From contig SDWH01000015.1 of the NCBI GenBank assembly GCA_019550975.1, forward strand, positions 1 to 64,000: a stretch of 64,000 nucleotides of DNA, read 5' to 3'. Numbering within the stretch: the stretch's first letter is position 1; every line of letters begins with the position of its first letter. The notes beneath the pieces were generated by a model. It made no database searches, had not been told where the DNA came from, and saw only the letters and a list, made by a program, of their open reading frames with translations. The stretch is from Bacteroidales bacterium SW299. Its GTDB lineage: Bacteria > Bacteroidota > Bacteroidia > Bacteroidales > Bacteroidaceae. A program made the position numbers and the translations under genes. This document shows positions 26,420 through 34,020 of this stretch, piece after piece.

Positions 26420-27447
26420 CCGGCGGGCTGAAGAGGCTGGGGGCGTTGCTGGCATTGGGGGGAGCGTTTTTCTTTCAGCTGGCGGCGCAACAGCCTTTCC
26501 GGATAATGGAATACAATGTAGAGAATCTCTTCGACTGCCGTCACGATTCGCTGAAGCAGGACGGAGAGTTTCTCCCTTCGGGCGTAAGGGGATGGAACCG
26601 TTTCCGCTTTGCCGAGAAGGTGAACAAGGTGGCTAAGGTGATACTGGCGGCAAGCGGCCGGCAGGTTCCTGATCTGGTGGCTCTGTGTGAGGTGGAAAAT
26701 GATTATTGCCTGCGCACGCTGGTCCGTTATTCTCCGCTTCGGGATGCGGCATATGAATATGTGATGACCGATTCGCCCGACGAACGGGGGATAGACGTGG
26801 CTTTGCTGTACCAGCCTGCGACGTTCAGGATGCTGGAGTTCCGTCCGATACGGATTCCGCTTGAACAACTGGGACACCGTCCTACGCGCGACATCCTGCA
26901 TGTGTCGGGGCGTGTGATTTCCGGTGATACGCTGGATGTCTTTGTCTGTCATTTTCCTTCCCGTTCCGGAGGACAGAAGCGGTCGGAGCCTTATCGCCTG
27001 CAGGCTGCTTCGTGCCTGAAACAGGCGGCCGATTCCGTGCGTTCCGTCCGTCAGCGTCCGAATATTGTCATTACGGGTGACTTCAACGATTATCCCTCCG
27101 ACCGTTCGCTTCGGGAGGTGCTGGGTGCGTCACGGCCCGGGGAAGATGAAGTCAGCTGCGGGCGGTTTTACAACCTGATGGACGGCAAGCCGGGCGGAAC
27201 CTACCGGTACAAGGGCGAGTGGAATATCCTCGACCAGATGATTGTGGGAGGCGAACTGTTGCAGGACAGTTCTTCCGTACGGACGGACTACGGGAAAGCC
27301 CGCATCCTTTCGTTCCCGTTCTTGCTGGAAGAGGACGAAACCTATGGCGGCGAAACGCCTTTCCGGATGTATCGCGGAATGCGCTATCATGGAGGCTACA
27401 GCGATCACCTGCCGCTGTTGCTCGAACTTGAAATAGATGATGAATGA
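26416..27447 (+). CDS. Secreted endonuclease/exonuclease/phosphatase-family protein
   Basis: A 343-residue metal-dependent hydrolase. The N-terminus is hydrophobic (LKRLGALLALGGAFFFQLAAQQ) and looks like a signal peptide. The EEP fold is marked by MEYNVENLFDCRHD, DLVALCEVEND, ITGDFNDYPSD and the C-terminal YSDHLPLLLELE, carrying the catalytic Asn, Glu, Asp and His residues. The family includes DNases and phospho-ester hydrolases; periplasmic location suggests a nuclease or phosphatase acting on extracellular substrates. Start overlaps pepD stop (ATGA) and its end overlaps the exonuclease start. Confidence 0.88.
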   Translation: MTGGLKRLGALLALGGAFFFQLAAQQPFRIMEYNVENLFDCRHDSLKQDGEFLPSGVRGWNRFRFAEKVNKVAKVILAASGRQVPDLVALCEVENDYCLRTLVRYSPLRDAAYEYVMTDSPDERGIDVALLYQPATFRMLEFRPIRIPLEQLGHRPTRDILHVSGRVISGDTLDVFVCHFPSRSGGQKRSEPYRLQAASCLKQAADSVRSVRQRPNIVITGDFNDYPSDRSLREVLGASRPGEDEVSCGRFYNLMDGKPGGTYRYKGEWNILDQMIVGGELLQDSSSVRTDYGKARILSFPFLLEEDETYGGETPFRMYRGMRYHGGYSDHLPLLLELEIDDE

Positions 27448-27946
27448 GCATATGAGAGATTTTGCAGCGATAGACTTTGAAACGGCAAACCGCGAGCTTT
27501 CCAGCGTCTGCAGCGTGGGAATCGTGGTTGTGCGGGGAGGGGAGATCACCGGCGAGATTTATCGCTTGATACATCCCTCGCCCAACTATTACAGCTATTG
27601 GAACACGCGTGTGCACGGCCTTACGAGGGAAGACACGGAAAAGGCGGATGTATTTCCCAAGGTGTGGGAGGAGATTGCTCCGCTGATAGAAGGGCTTCCT
27701 CTGGTTGCGCACAACAGTCCGTTCGACGAAGGCTGCCTGAAGGCGGTTTTCCGCACTTATGGAATGGATTATCCCGATTATGTTTTCCATTGCACCTGCC
27801 GGGCTTCCCGGCGCGTGTTCGGCAAAGAGCTGCCCGACCACCGCCTGCCCACCGTGGCTGCGCGTTGCGGGTATGATCTGTCCTGCCACCACCATGCGCT
27901 TGCCGATGCTGAGGCTTGTGCCCGCATCGCCATGAAAATACTCTGA
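27437..27946 (+). CDS. DnaQ-like 3'-5' exonuclease
   Basis: A DEDDh exonuclease of up to 169 residues. Exo I: FAAIDFETAN (Asp and Glu ligands). Exo II: VAHNSPFDEGCLKAVF. Exo III: CHHHALADAEACARI with the catalytic His and last Asp. A RVHGLT segment is typical of the polymerase III epsilon-like group. Three candidate starts exist (27437, 27440, 27452); the third, MRDFAAIDFETAN, best fits close relatives, while the first two overlap the preceding gene. Its physiological role (DNA repair, RNA trimming) is not determined. Confidence 0.88.
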   Translation: MMNEHMRDFAAIDFETANRELSSVCSVGIVVVRGGEITGEIYRLIHPSPNYYSYWNTRVHGLTREDTEKADVFPKVWEEIAPLIEGLPLVAHNSPFDEGCLKAVFRTYGMDYPDYVFHCTCRASRRVFGKELPDHRLPTVAARCGYDLSCHHHALADAEACARIAMKIL

Positions 27947-27984
27947 AGCGGCAGCATTCGGCAGATTTTTGCGTAAAATTCTGT

Positions 27985-28070
27985 ATCTCTAGCCTGGAGA
28001 TATAAATCTCCAGCTTAAAGATACATATCTCCAACTTGAAGACATATGTCTTCAGGCTGGAGATTCTTTT
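27985..28070 (+). repeat. Modular palindrome cluster ending in a terminator
   Basis: Three elements in a row: ATCTCTAGCCTGG (27985-27997, identical to a half of the palindrome at 3946-3973); an 8-bp hairpin CTGGAGAT/ATCTCCAG with loop ATAA (27994-28013); and a 15-bp stem with two imperfect pairs (28028-28042 with 28049-28063, apex CATATG) followed by TTCTTTTTTT. The last should terminate the pepD operon. Recurring words (CTCCAG, CTGGAGAT) suggest duplication within the cluster. Confidence 0.75.
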
Positions 28071-28114
28071 TTTCCGGCGGTGCGTCACCGGAGCTTCTCA
28101 GGTGTTGTATAAAA

Positions 28115-28152
28115 AGACAGAGAGCATCTCAAAATCCCTTCGAGATGCTCTC
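28115..28152 (-). terminator. Terminator of the leftward fimbrial operon
   Basis: A perfect 11-bp stem (GAGAGCATCTC 28120-28130, GAGATGCTCTC 28142-28152). Read on the minus strand it is followed by GTCTTTTT, and it lies about 110 bp past the fimbrillin stop. Confidence 0.85.
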
Positions 28153-28263
28153 CTGGCCATAAAAAACAGATGAAATGATTCGACCTTTATTGGCAGACCG
28201 AAGTCATTTTTTCAGGCCAATGAAACAATTAAAATGATTGACAAAAAAATCGCTTGCAGCGTA

Positions 28264-29424
28264 TTACATGTTTATGTCTGTAGGAACTTCTTCCCAGTCA
28301 TCCACGCTGACGGTGAAGGTGATGGGACCTCCCAGAATATCCTGTCCGCCGGTGCCCGGAGTTTCATCCGTCTTGTCATCCGTGCCGCCGGGGTTTTCCG
28401 GATTCGGGTCTATTTTGCCAGCACCGCCGCCGTCCCCGCAGAAAGTCAGGTTGTAGACATACTTTTTGCCCGGCTGCCAGTTTGTGTTGATGGCTACAGC
28501 AGAGTAAGCATACTTTCCTGCCTTGTTGTCACTTTCTGTCGGTTGCGGATAAATCAAGGTTTCTCCTGCGTCGCTGATATTGGAGATACGGCAGAGAACG
28601 GCGAGATAAGCGCCTTGCTTGTTTATTTCCGCCTCGGGGTTGTTCTTCGTTCCGTTCCATGGAGTGAGCTGCTGCGGAATGACCATGAAGTTCTTTTCTC
28701 CGAACATGACGGACTTCAGAGTACCGTCCAGAGTGACAGCTTCTGTTCCGTTGCTGTAATAAGCTTTTGCCGGCATATTCTGGTCTGCATGGCTGCCCCA
28801 TGCGTTGTCTGCCAGCTTAACGTTTGCTCCCAGTTCTGTTTCCGGGAAAGTCAGACTGGCTTTTGTTGCCATGTTGACCATCTTCACTCCGATGATTTCA
28901 ACTTTGATGGAGCTGCTTTTCGCGTTCTTGGCTTTTACCTCGATTTGAGATAGAGCATGCTTGAAGTTCAAGGGAACCGGAGCTGCGTTGTAAGTTTCTT
29001 TAGTCCCGGCTTTGTATGCAATCAGCAAATCCTTGTGGTTAGTCACGTTGCCGTCAGGAGTGAAATCGGAGATTGTTTTGCTGTCCTTGTTGATGGTTAC
29101 AGTTCCTTTTCCTGAGGCAGGACCGTTTGCGTAGGCATAGAATTTCAGCTCATACTCGGGCCAATAATATGTACCCGCAGTATTCCATGCGTCGCCAGAC
29201 TTCGTTACATCTGTTTCAAACTCTGTGCCGGTACTTCTGATGGCAGTAACCTTGAAAGCATTCAGAGAGGCGGATGTTTCTTGGTTGCCTTCTCGTGTAG
29301 AAGCGTCTACCAATGTGCGGAAAGCGATTCCTTTTCCACTGTTCACATCCACTACTTCGTCGTTGGAGCAGGCTGCAAATGATGCAGACACAATCGCTAA
29401 ACTCAAAATAATGTTACTCTTCAT
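28264..29424 (-). CDS. Fimbrillin-family lipoprotein (Mfa1/FimA-like)
   Basis: A 386-residue lipoprotein with a lipobox-like FAAC (C19) followed by SNDEVVDVNSGKGIAFRTLVDASTR. The sequence then follows the fimbrillin pattern of beta-strand-rich repeats: ALSQIEVKAKNAKSSSIKVEIIGVKMVNMATKASLTFPE, NFMVIPQQLTPW, and a C-terminal YNLTFCGDGGGAGKIDPNPE...ITFTVSVDDWEEV. The LSQIEVKAKN / VMIPQ / VDDW marks are shared with Bacteroidales fimbrillins that polymerise into surface fimbriae after lipid processing and proteolysis. It is the last gene of a leftward operon with an OmpA-DUF3575 protein and a DUF5119 lipoprotein. Confidence 0.88.
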   Translation of the reverse strand: MKSNIILSLAIVSASFAACSNDEVVDVNSGKGIAFRTLVDASTREGNQETSASLNAFKVTAIRSTGTEFETDVTKSGDAWNTAGTYYWPEYELKFYAYANGPASGKGTVTINKDSKTISDFTPDGNVTNHKDLLIAYKAGTKETYNAAPVPLNFKHALSQIEVKAKNAKSSSIKVEIIGVKMVNMATKASLTFPETELGANVKLADNAWGSHADQNMPAKAYYSNGTEAVTLDGTLKSVMFGEKNFMVIPQQLTPWNGTKNNPEAEINKQGAYLAVLCRISNISDAGETLIYPQPTESDNKAGKYAYSAVAINTNWQPGKKYVYNLTFCGDGGGAGKIDPNPENPGGTDDKTDETPGTGGQDILGGPITFTVSVDDWEEVPTDINM

Positions 29425-29466
29425 AAAACAATTTTTAATGGTTAAGAAAAAAAGTTCGTTTTATAT

Positions 29467-30378
29467 CTACATGGAGATTTCAATCTCCTCTGTATTCCAT
29501 TCGTCTACATTCGGGTTAAAGCCGCTGTCGTCGTCGATGGGCTTGGGCAGGGGAAGCCCGTCGAGCACGATGTGTACGTTCATCGGATCCGGCGCCTCGT
29601 GTATTTTTGCCGTGACATCATAGACAAAGCTGTATTTTTTCCCGTCGTTCAGCACGGCATATACAACCAGGCTTTGGGGAGTTTCCGATGCCGGTGGATA
29701 GCCGAAAGTGTAGAAATCGGCCTTTACAGTTGTCTTTCCGTCGGATGTCATGTCAAAGGGCAGCGTTGCCAGTTCGTCTGTCGGTGTGTCCTCACCGAGC
29801 ATAAAGCCGCCGGACATGCCTGTGAGCGAACCGAATATTTCTCCCGAGGAGATGTACTCCAGGTTTCCTGCATTTATTATTTCCACGGTATAGTGCCGCA
29901 CAACAATCTTCGGGTAGAGCGTAAGCGTCTGTCCTTCGCGTGAAGCCACCACCTCCACTTCTTCCGCGCGGTCGTCCCACAGCATGTCCGGGACCGCTCT
30001 GATGCTTTGGCCGTTTCGCGGTACGGGACGCGGGAACGCTCCCTCGGTCAGATAAGCCTCAAAGCTTTCATAATGCTCAGCGTTCCGGTAGAGGATGAAC
30101 TCTGTGTTGCTGTTCAGGCACAATGCGCGATAATGTCCGGCCGGAACCGTGACAGTTCCTCCCGTCCGGTCGGTGAACTCGTAGACCAGCGGTTCTTTTT
30201 CTGTTTTCGGAAAGAGATAAAGCCGCATGCTCGAGGGCCGGGCATCGGGAGCATATCTCCAGTCGAAGATTACCCGCAGATCAGCCGTGTGGGGATGGTC
30301 GAAGCAAAGCTCCTTGTGCTCGCATGCTGTCAGTATGCCTATCAGCACGAGCAGGGACAGTAGACCGTATCTTTTCAT
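29467..30378 (-). CDS. DUF5119 / FimB-Mfa2-like anchor lipoprotein
   Basis: A 303-residue lipoprotein; the signal ends ILTAC with C19 lipidated. The start CEHKELCFDHPHTADLRVIFDWRYAPDARPSSMRLYLFPK, then VYEFTDRTGGTVTVPAGHYRALCLNSNTE, is typical of DUF5119 proteins, which resemble FimB/Mfa2 anchors and sit beside fimbrillin genes. The likely role is surface anchoring or length control of the fimbria. Its ATG overlaps the stop of the upstream OmpA-DUF3575 gene by 4 bp, and the fimbrillin gene starts 42 bp downstream. Confidence 0.85.
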   Translation of the reverse strand: MKRYGLLSLLVLIGILTACEHKELCFDHPHTADLRVIFDWRYAPDARPSSMRLYLFPKTEKEPLVYEFTDRTGGTVTVPAGHYRALCLNSNTEFILYRNAEHYESFEAYLTEGAFPRPVPRNGQSIRAVPDMLWDDRAEEVEVVASREGQTLTLYPKIVVRHYTVEIINAGNLEYISSGEIFGSLTGMSGGFMLGEDTPTDELATLPFDMTSDGKTTVKADFYTFGYPPASETPQSLVVYAVLNDGKKYSFVYDVTAKIHEAPDPMNVHIVLDGLPLPKPIDDDSGFNPNVDEWNTEEIEISM

Positions 30379-31691
30379 TTTTTGCCTCCTTTCTTCAGGT
30401 TGTGGTTTCCGCGGCCAAGCAGCCAGACAAGAGATATCTCAGCCTTGGTCGGACCAAACCAGTGCCGCTGTTTCGTTGCCTGCCATACATAGTGGTTGTC
30501 CATGGGCAGGTATTCGTAATAGGTTCCTCCCCAGTAGCCCAGGCCGATGACAAAGTCGATGTTCAATCTCCTTGCAATGGGCAGCGAATAGCCATATTCC
30601 AGTCCTGCGGTGTAGTTCATCTTTTCCCACAGCGTGCCGCCCGGTTTGCCGCCCATGTATCCCCGCCCTCCGGTTTCGAAGTCGTAGGTAAGTATCTGTC
30701 CGTACACTCCCAGATGGTGTCCGCTGAGCGGGCTTCCTCCTTCCGGGCGGCAGAAGTATTTCCGTATGGCCAGTTCGCCTCCGTAGATTCGCCAGTAGCG
30801 GTGGCGTCTGTTCTTCTTCCACCATGCGTACATCCAGCTTCCTCTTGCCGAGAAGCCTTTGCCCAGATAAAACTCTACGCCGGCGTTGGGGACGAGCAGG
30901 GCGTCATAAAGCAGATTGGTTTTGACTGCCATGTAGAAGGGCGGCTGCTGTTGCGGTTCTGATATCATCCGGCTGTCTTCCGCTTCCATTTTGGATGCGG
31001 GTACAGGAGTGAGAGGCTGCGGCATCTCCACTGTATCTGTCTGTTCGGCATCAGGCTCTGACACTTGTTCCGTCCCGGCAGCCGGCAGCAAGGATACGTA
31101 TTGCACTTCAACGAGCGAACGGCGCAGCAGGGGAAAGAAATGCTTTTCCATATAGCGCCAGCTATTTCCCCGGTGAAGGTCCATCAGTTGCTTTTTGCGG
31201 CTGTCTACCACGATGCCGTTTTTTATGACCCACTCAGGGGTATTGTCCAGAATAGACAGCACTTCTTCTTTTTCTTTGCAGGGCATGTCAGACAGCGCGA
31301 CTTTCGTGCGGAGATTGTCCCAATCGATGCCGGCATGAGTTTCTGTTATAATGGAAGCCTGGGAAGGAATGCGGCGGCGAAGATAGTTGCCGATGCTCTG
31401 CGACCGGCGCTTCGACAAGTTTCTGTTCAGTGACGTGCTTCCTTCCGGCGATGCTCCCGACATTATGCTGAAACGGTCCAGGCGAAGCGTGCTGTCGGAT
31501 GAGAGTTTGTGGAGGACTCCCAATAGACTGTCCAGTTTGTTGCGGTTATCCTGATAGGCGGAGTCGATCCGCGCACTTCCCTGCCGGTAATAGACCTCGA
31601 CAGTGAAAGTGTCAACCGGCATAATGCCATCGGCCCATGCGGCAAGATTTGTTAGGGATAACATGCAAAAGCAATAAATTTTTTTTATCAT
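30375..31691 (-). CDS. OmpA-like / DUF3575 fusion protein (fimbrial operon)
   Basis: A 438-residue envelope protein. A signal peptide (about 1-20, LAAWADG) precedes an OmpA-like region (about 25-205; VEVYYRQGSARIDSAYQDNRNKLDSLLG, FSIMSGASPEGSTSLNRNLSKRRSQSIGNYLRRRIP), a Pro-rich linker (about 210-250) and a DUF3575 domain (about 250-438; PFYMAVKTNLLYDALLVPNAGVEFYLGKG ... GPTKAEISLVWLL). In the rightward operon the same two modules are separate genes (35561 and 36174). The domain pair probably forms an outer-membrane beta-barrel with peptidoglycan contact, supporting fimbria assembly. First gene of its operon; promoter at 31717-31724. Confidence 0.87.
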   Translation of the reverse strand: MIKKIYCFCMLSLTNLAAWADGIMPVDTFTVEVYYRQGSARIDSAYQDNRNKLDSLLGVLHKLSSDSTLRLDRFSIMSGASPEGSTSLNRNLSKRRSQSIGNYLRRRIPSQASIITETHAGIDWDNLRTKVALSDMPCKEKEEVLSILDNTPEWVIKNGIVVDSRKKQLMDLHRGNSWRYMEKHFFPLLRRSLVEVQYVSLLPAAGTEQVSEPDAEQTDTVEMPQPLTPVPASKMEAEDSRMISEPQQQPPFYMAVKTNLLYDALLVPNAGVEFYLGKGFSARGSWMYAWWKKNRRHRYWRIYGGELAIRKYFCRPEGGSPLSGHHLGVYGQILTYDFETGGRGYMGGKPGGTLWEKMNYTAGLEYGYSLPIARRLNIDFVIGLGYWGGTYYEYLPMDNHYVWQATKQRHWFGPTKAEISLVWLLGRGNHNLKKGGKK

Positions 31692-31716
31692 ATTACAAGT
31701 CTTGTATTTCTGATTG

Positions 31717-31821
31717 CAAATTTAGAGATAAGATTTCACAGAAAGCAGATTCTGCAATGTACATGTCTTTATGCGTAGTGTGCTGATATACAGGGTGTAA
31801 TATTCTTTTGTACATGTACAA
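31717..31821 (-). promoter_or_regulatory. Promoter and two palindromic operator sites of the leftward fimbrial operon
   Basis: On the minus strand a -7 box TAAATTTG (31724-31717) lies 33 bp before the ATG; no good -33 TTTG is visible. Two palindromic sites lie upstream. Site 1, centred at 31763.5 (TGTACA at 31758-31763, then TGTC), is 39.5 bp from the -7 box. Site 2, centred at 31814.5 (TTGTACATGTACAA, 31808-31821, a perfect palindrome), is 90.5 bp from it. The rightward fimbrial promoter has the same two distances. The weak -33 region suggests activation by a bound regulator. Confidence 0.75.
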
Positions 31822-31890
31822 TTTGCATTCGGATGATGTCCGTCCTGCTTTGTCTGCCTTTGCCGCCCGGCAATGAGCCTGTGCCAGATC

Positions 31891-33540
31891 TTAAAACTGT
31901 TTGATAAAGTCGTCCAAAGTCATGTTTTCGATCTGCATCTTTTCTTTCAGACGCATTTTCTTTCTCGAAATGCTTCCTTTGGCTATGTGGTATATTTCTG
32001 AAAGCAGGGAAAGCGAGAATTCCATCTTCAGCAGACAGGCAAAGCGCACCTCCTCCAGAGTGAGTTGCGGATAAGCCTCTTTCAGCCGGAACGTGAAGTC
32101 GTTGAAACATACATCCGTATTCTGTATGATTATATCCCACTCCTCCTTTTTCAGATGCATGGCTCCTTGCGAGTTCTGGCTTTTCATCAGAATCGGGACG
32201 GTTAGAGCATTCAGCCGCTTGTAGTATTCTACATTCTGGTTCAGCGATTCTATTTGAATGGCTTCACGGTTGTGTTTCTCCTGCAAATATTTCACCTCTG
32301 TTTCCCATTGGTTGTTCTGGAGCCGAACCATGTCCTGTTCCTTTTCCTTCAGTGACACCTCAACCTTTTTCTTGGCTTGCTTTATGCGGAGGACGATTGA
32401 GATGCCTAAACACAGCATCAGTGACAAGAGGATGGCCAGGCGGTAATAAGAAATTTCCTGTTCTGAAATCTTCGTGTTCATATTGGCTATTCTCTGCTGC
32501 TGGCGTTCGTGCTCCTGGAAAGCGTTCAGGTTGCTGATATATCCGGCCTTATTGTTTGCTTCCAGTGAATCCCTGCAGCGGATGCTTCTTTCAGCATACT
32601 CAGAGGCTGCCTGAAAGTCCTTTTCCTCCTTCTTCAGCAGTGCCATCTTGTAGTAAACGTCTTGCTTTTCTTTCAGGGGGAGTTTCTCGATGTTCTTCAG
32701 GAAAAGACGCTCCGCGTCCTTTAAGCGGTTCATTTTCAGGCAGATATTTCCTTTCAATACATTGCAAGTCAATTCGAACTCATCGGAATGGTCGTTTTGC
32801 AGGGCGATATCTATATAGAATAAAGCCGAATCAGGCCTGTTCATGGCCAGGCAGACTCTGCTCAGGTCCTTGTTGTATTCCGCCCGGGCAGAAAATTCCT
32901 TCTGCGGCAAGATGCTGAGAGCCTTGCACAGACGCTGTCCGGCTTCAGTGTAATTCTTTTCAGAAATGCGGAGTTCTGCAAGTTCATGCAGCGCTTCTGC
33001 CATCAGCGTAGAGTCTTTCATCTCGCTGGCGATGTCGAGGGCATGTTCCAGGCATTTTTCTTCCATGTCATGCATCATCTTGAAACGGTAAATATAGGCT
33101 TCTCCCACCTTGATGGCAAACATCATTCCGCTGTCCTTTTCTGCAAATCTCTCAGCCTGGCTGTAAGAGGCATTGGCTCTGAGAAAGGCGTATCTGCCGG
33201 AATATATTTTCCCAAGGAAGAAGTGCAATTGGCACAAGCGCGCGGAGTCTTTCTGTTTTGTAAAATGCGACAGAGCCACATCCGACTTGTCCAGAAGCAA
33301 TTCAGGAGCATCGGAAGTAAGCTGCGCCTTGACCAGCAGAAAATAATAGAATGCCTTGTCGGCTCCTCTCAGAGAGGATGTATCAATTTCAAGTATTTGC
33401 CTTACAGACTTTTCCGGGATAACGTCCAGGGAGTCTTCCAGCATCAGCAGCGACGGACTGTAAATGCTGTGTTGCTTACGGCTGCACGAAAATGAGCTCA
33501 TGATCAGCATTGCTACGATAAAACCTGTTTCCAACCGCAT
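31891..33540 (-). CDS. Membrane TPR regulator with C-terminal DNA-binding domain
   Basis: A 549-residue protein. The N-terminal signal/lipobox SSFSC (C19) begins an extracytoplasmic TPR region (about 25-340; EKCLEHALDIASEMKDSTLMAEALHELAELRISEKNYTEAGQRL and similar helical repeats). Then come a transmembrane helix (about 365-385, YRLAILLSLMLCLGISIVL), a coiled coil (about 390-440) and a cytoplasmic helical domain (about 470-549; YPQLTLEEVRFACLLKMEFSLSLLSEIYHIAKGSISRKKMRLKEKM) that reads as a LuxR-like helix-turn-helix. Such one-component membrane regulators are common in Bacteroidales. Start at 33540 preferred over 33621 because it gives a clean signal. Its position between two fimbrial operons makes it the candidate fimbria regulator. 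Confidence 0.8.
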   Translation of the reverse strand: MRLETGFIVAMLIMSSFSCSRKQHSIYSPSLLMLEDSLDVIPEKSVRQILEIDTSSLRGADKAFYYFLLVKAQLTSDAPELLLDKSDVALSHFTKQKDSARLCQLHFFLGKIYSGRYAFLRANASYSQAERFAEKDSGMMFAIKVGEAYIYRFKMMHDMEEKCLEHALDIASEMKDSTLMAEALHELAELRISEKNYTEAGQRLCKALSILPQKEFSARAEYNKDLSRVCLAMNRPDSALFYIDIALQNDHSDEFELTCNVLKGNICLKMNRLKDAERLFLKNIEKLPLKEKQDVYYKMALLKKEEKDFQAASEYAERSIRCRDSLEANNKAGYISNLNAFQEHERQQQRIANMNTKISEQEISYYRLAILLSLMLCLGISIVLRIKQAKKKVEVSLKEKEQDMVRLQNNQWETEVKYLQEKHNREAIQIESLNQNVEYYKRLNALTVPILMKSQNSQGAMHLKKEEWDIIIQNTDVCFNDFTFRLKEAYPQLTLEEVRFACLLKMEFSLSLLSEIYHIAKGSISRKKMRLKEKMQIENMTLDDFIKQF

Positions 33541-34020
33541 ATCTTTAACCTTATTAATATACACTTTTATCTTTTGGCATAGAATCTTTAGAAAAGAACG
33601 GGGGGTGTTATGCTTTGCCAAACATCCAGACGTTCATAAAGAACAATAATAAGTGAGGAATGTTTAGAAAATTAATATGATTACAATTTTTTGTAGAAAT
33701 CATTCTGCTTCACATAACATCAGACCGCTTGTTCCGGGACGAGTCATTTCTCGATCGGTCTGTTTTCTTTTCTGGTGCAAAGGAAGCGGTATTTGTATAG
33801 AAAAGCAATTTTTTACATGTACATGCTATGTCGCATAAAGGTCTGTATATCTGATTTTTCATGCTTTTAATGGATGTACATATGGGATGTACACGCAAGA
33901 TATGGAGGTGCATATGCAGAAAAAGCCCCGCAGCTTTCCTTATTCGCTTCGGGGCTGATGTTCCGGATCTCCGGTGCGGTTTTCAGCAGTTGTTCTGGCA
34001 GCTGCTTTGCTGGCGGGAAT
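33541..34020. other. Intergenic region with operator-like sites
   Basis: No convincing gene. It holds further TGTACA-type sites: TTTTACATGTACATGC (33811-33826), ATGTACATAT (33874-33883) and ATGTACAC (33887-33894). A minus-strand TTCCTTTG (33785-33778) could be a degenerate -7 box for the TPR regulator gene, placing one site centred about 38.5 bp upstream. CAGACCG (33721-33727) and CGGTCTG (33756-33762) form an inverted repeat in what would be the 5' leader. TGCATATGCA (33909-33918) is a further palindrome. Confidence 0.5.
33920..33956 (-). terminator. Terminator of the GH109-like gene
   Basis: AGCCCCG (33924-33930) pairs with CGGGGCT (33950-33956), with partial extension of the stem. On the minus strand it is followed by TTTTT, and it lies about 65 bp past the stop at 34021. 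Confidence 0.7.

Noticed and set aside
33721-33762. CAGACCG/CGGTCTG as an invertible fimbrial promoter
   Set aside because: The arms are only 7 bp and 28 bp apart; no invertase gene is near and no promoter lies between them.
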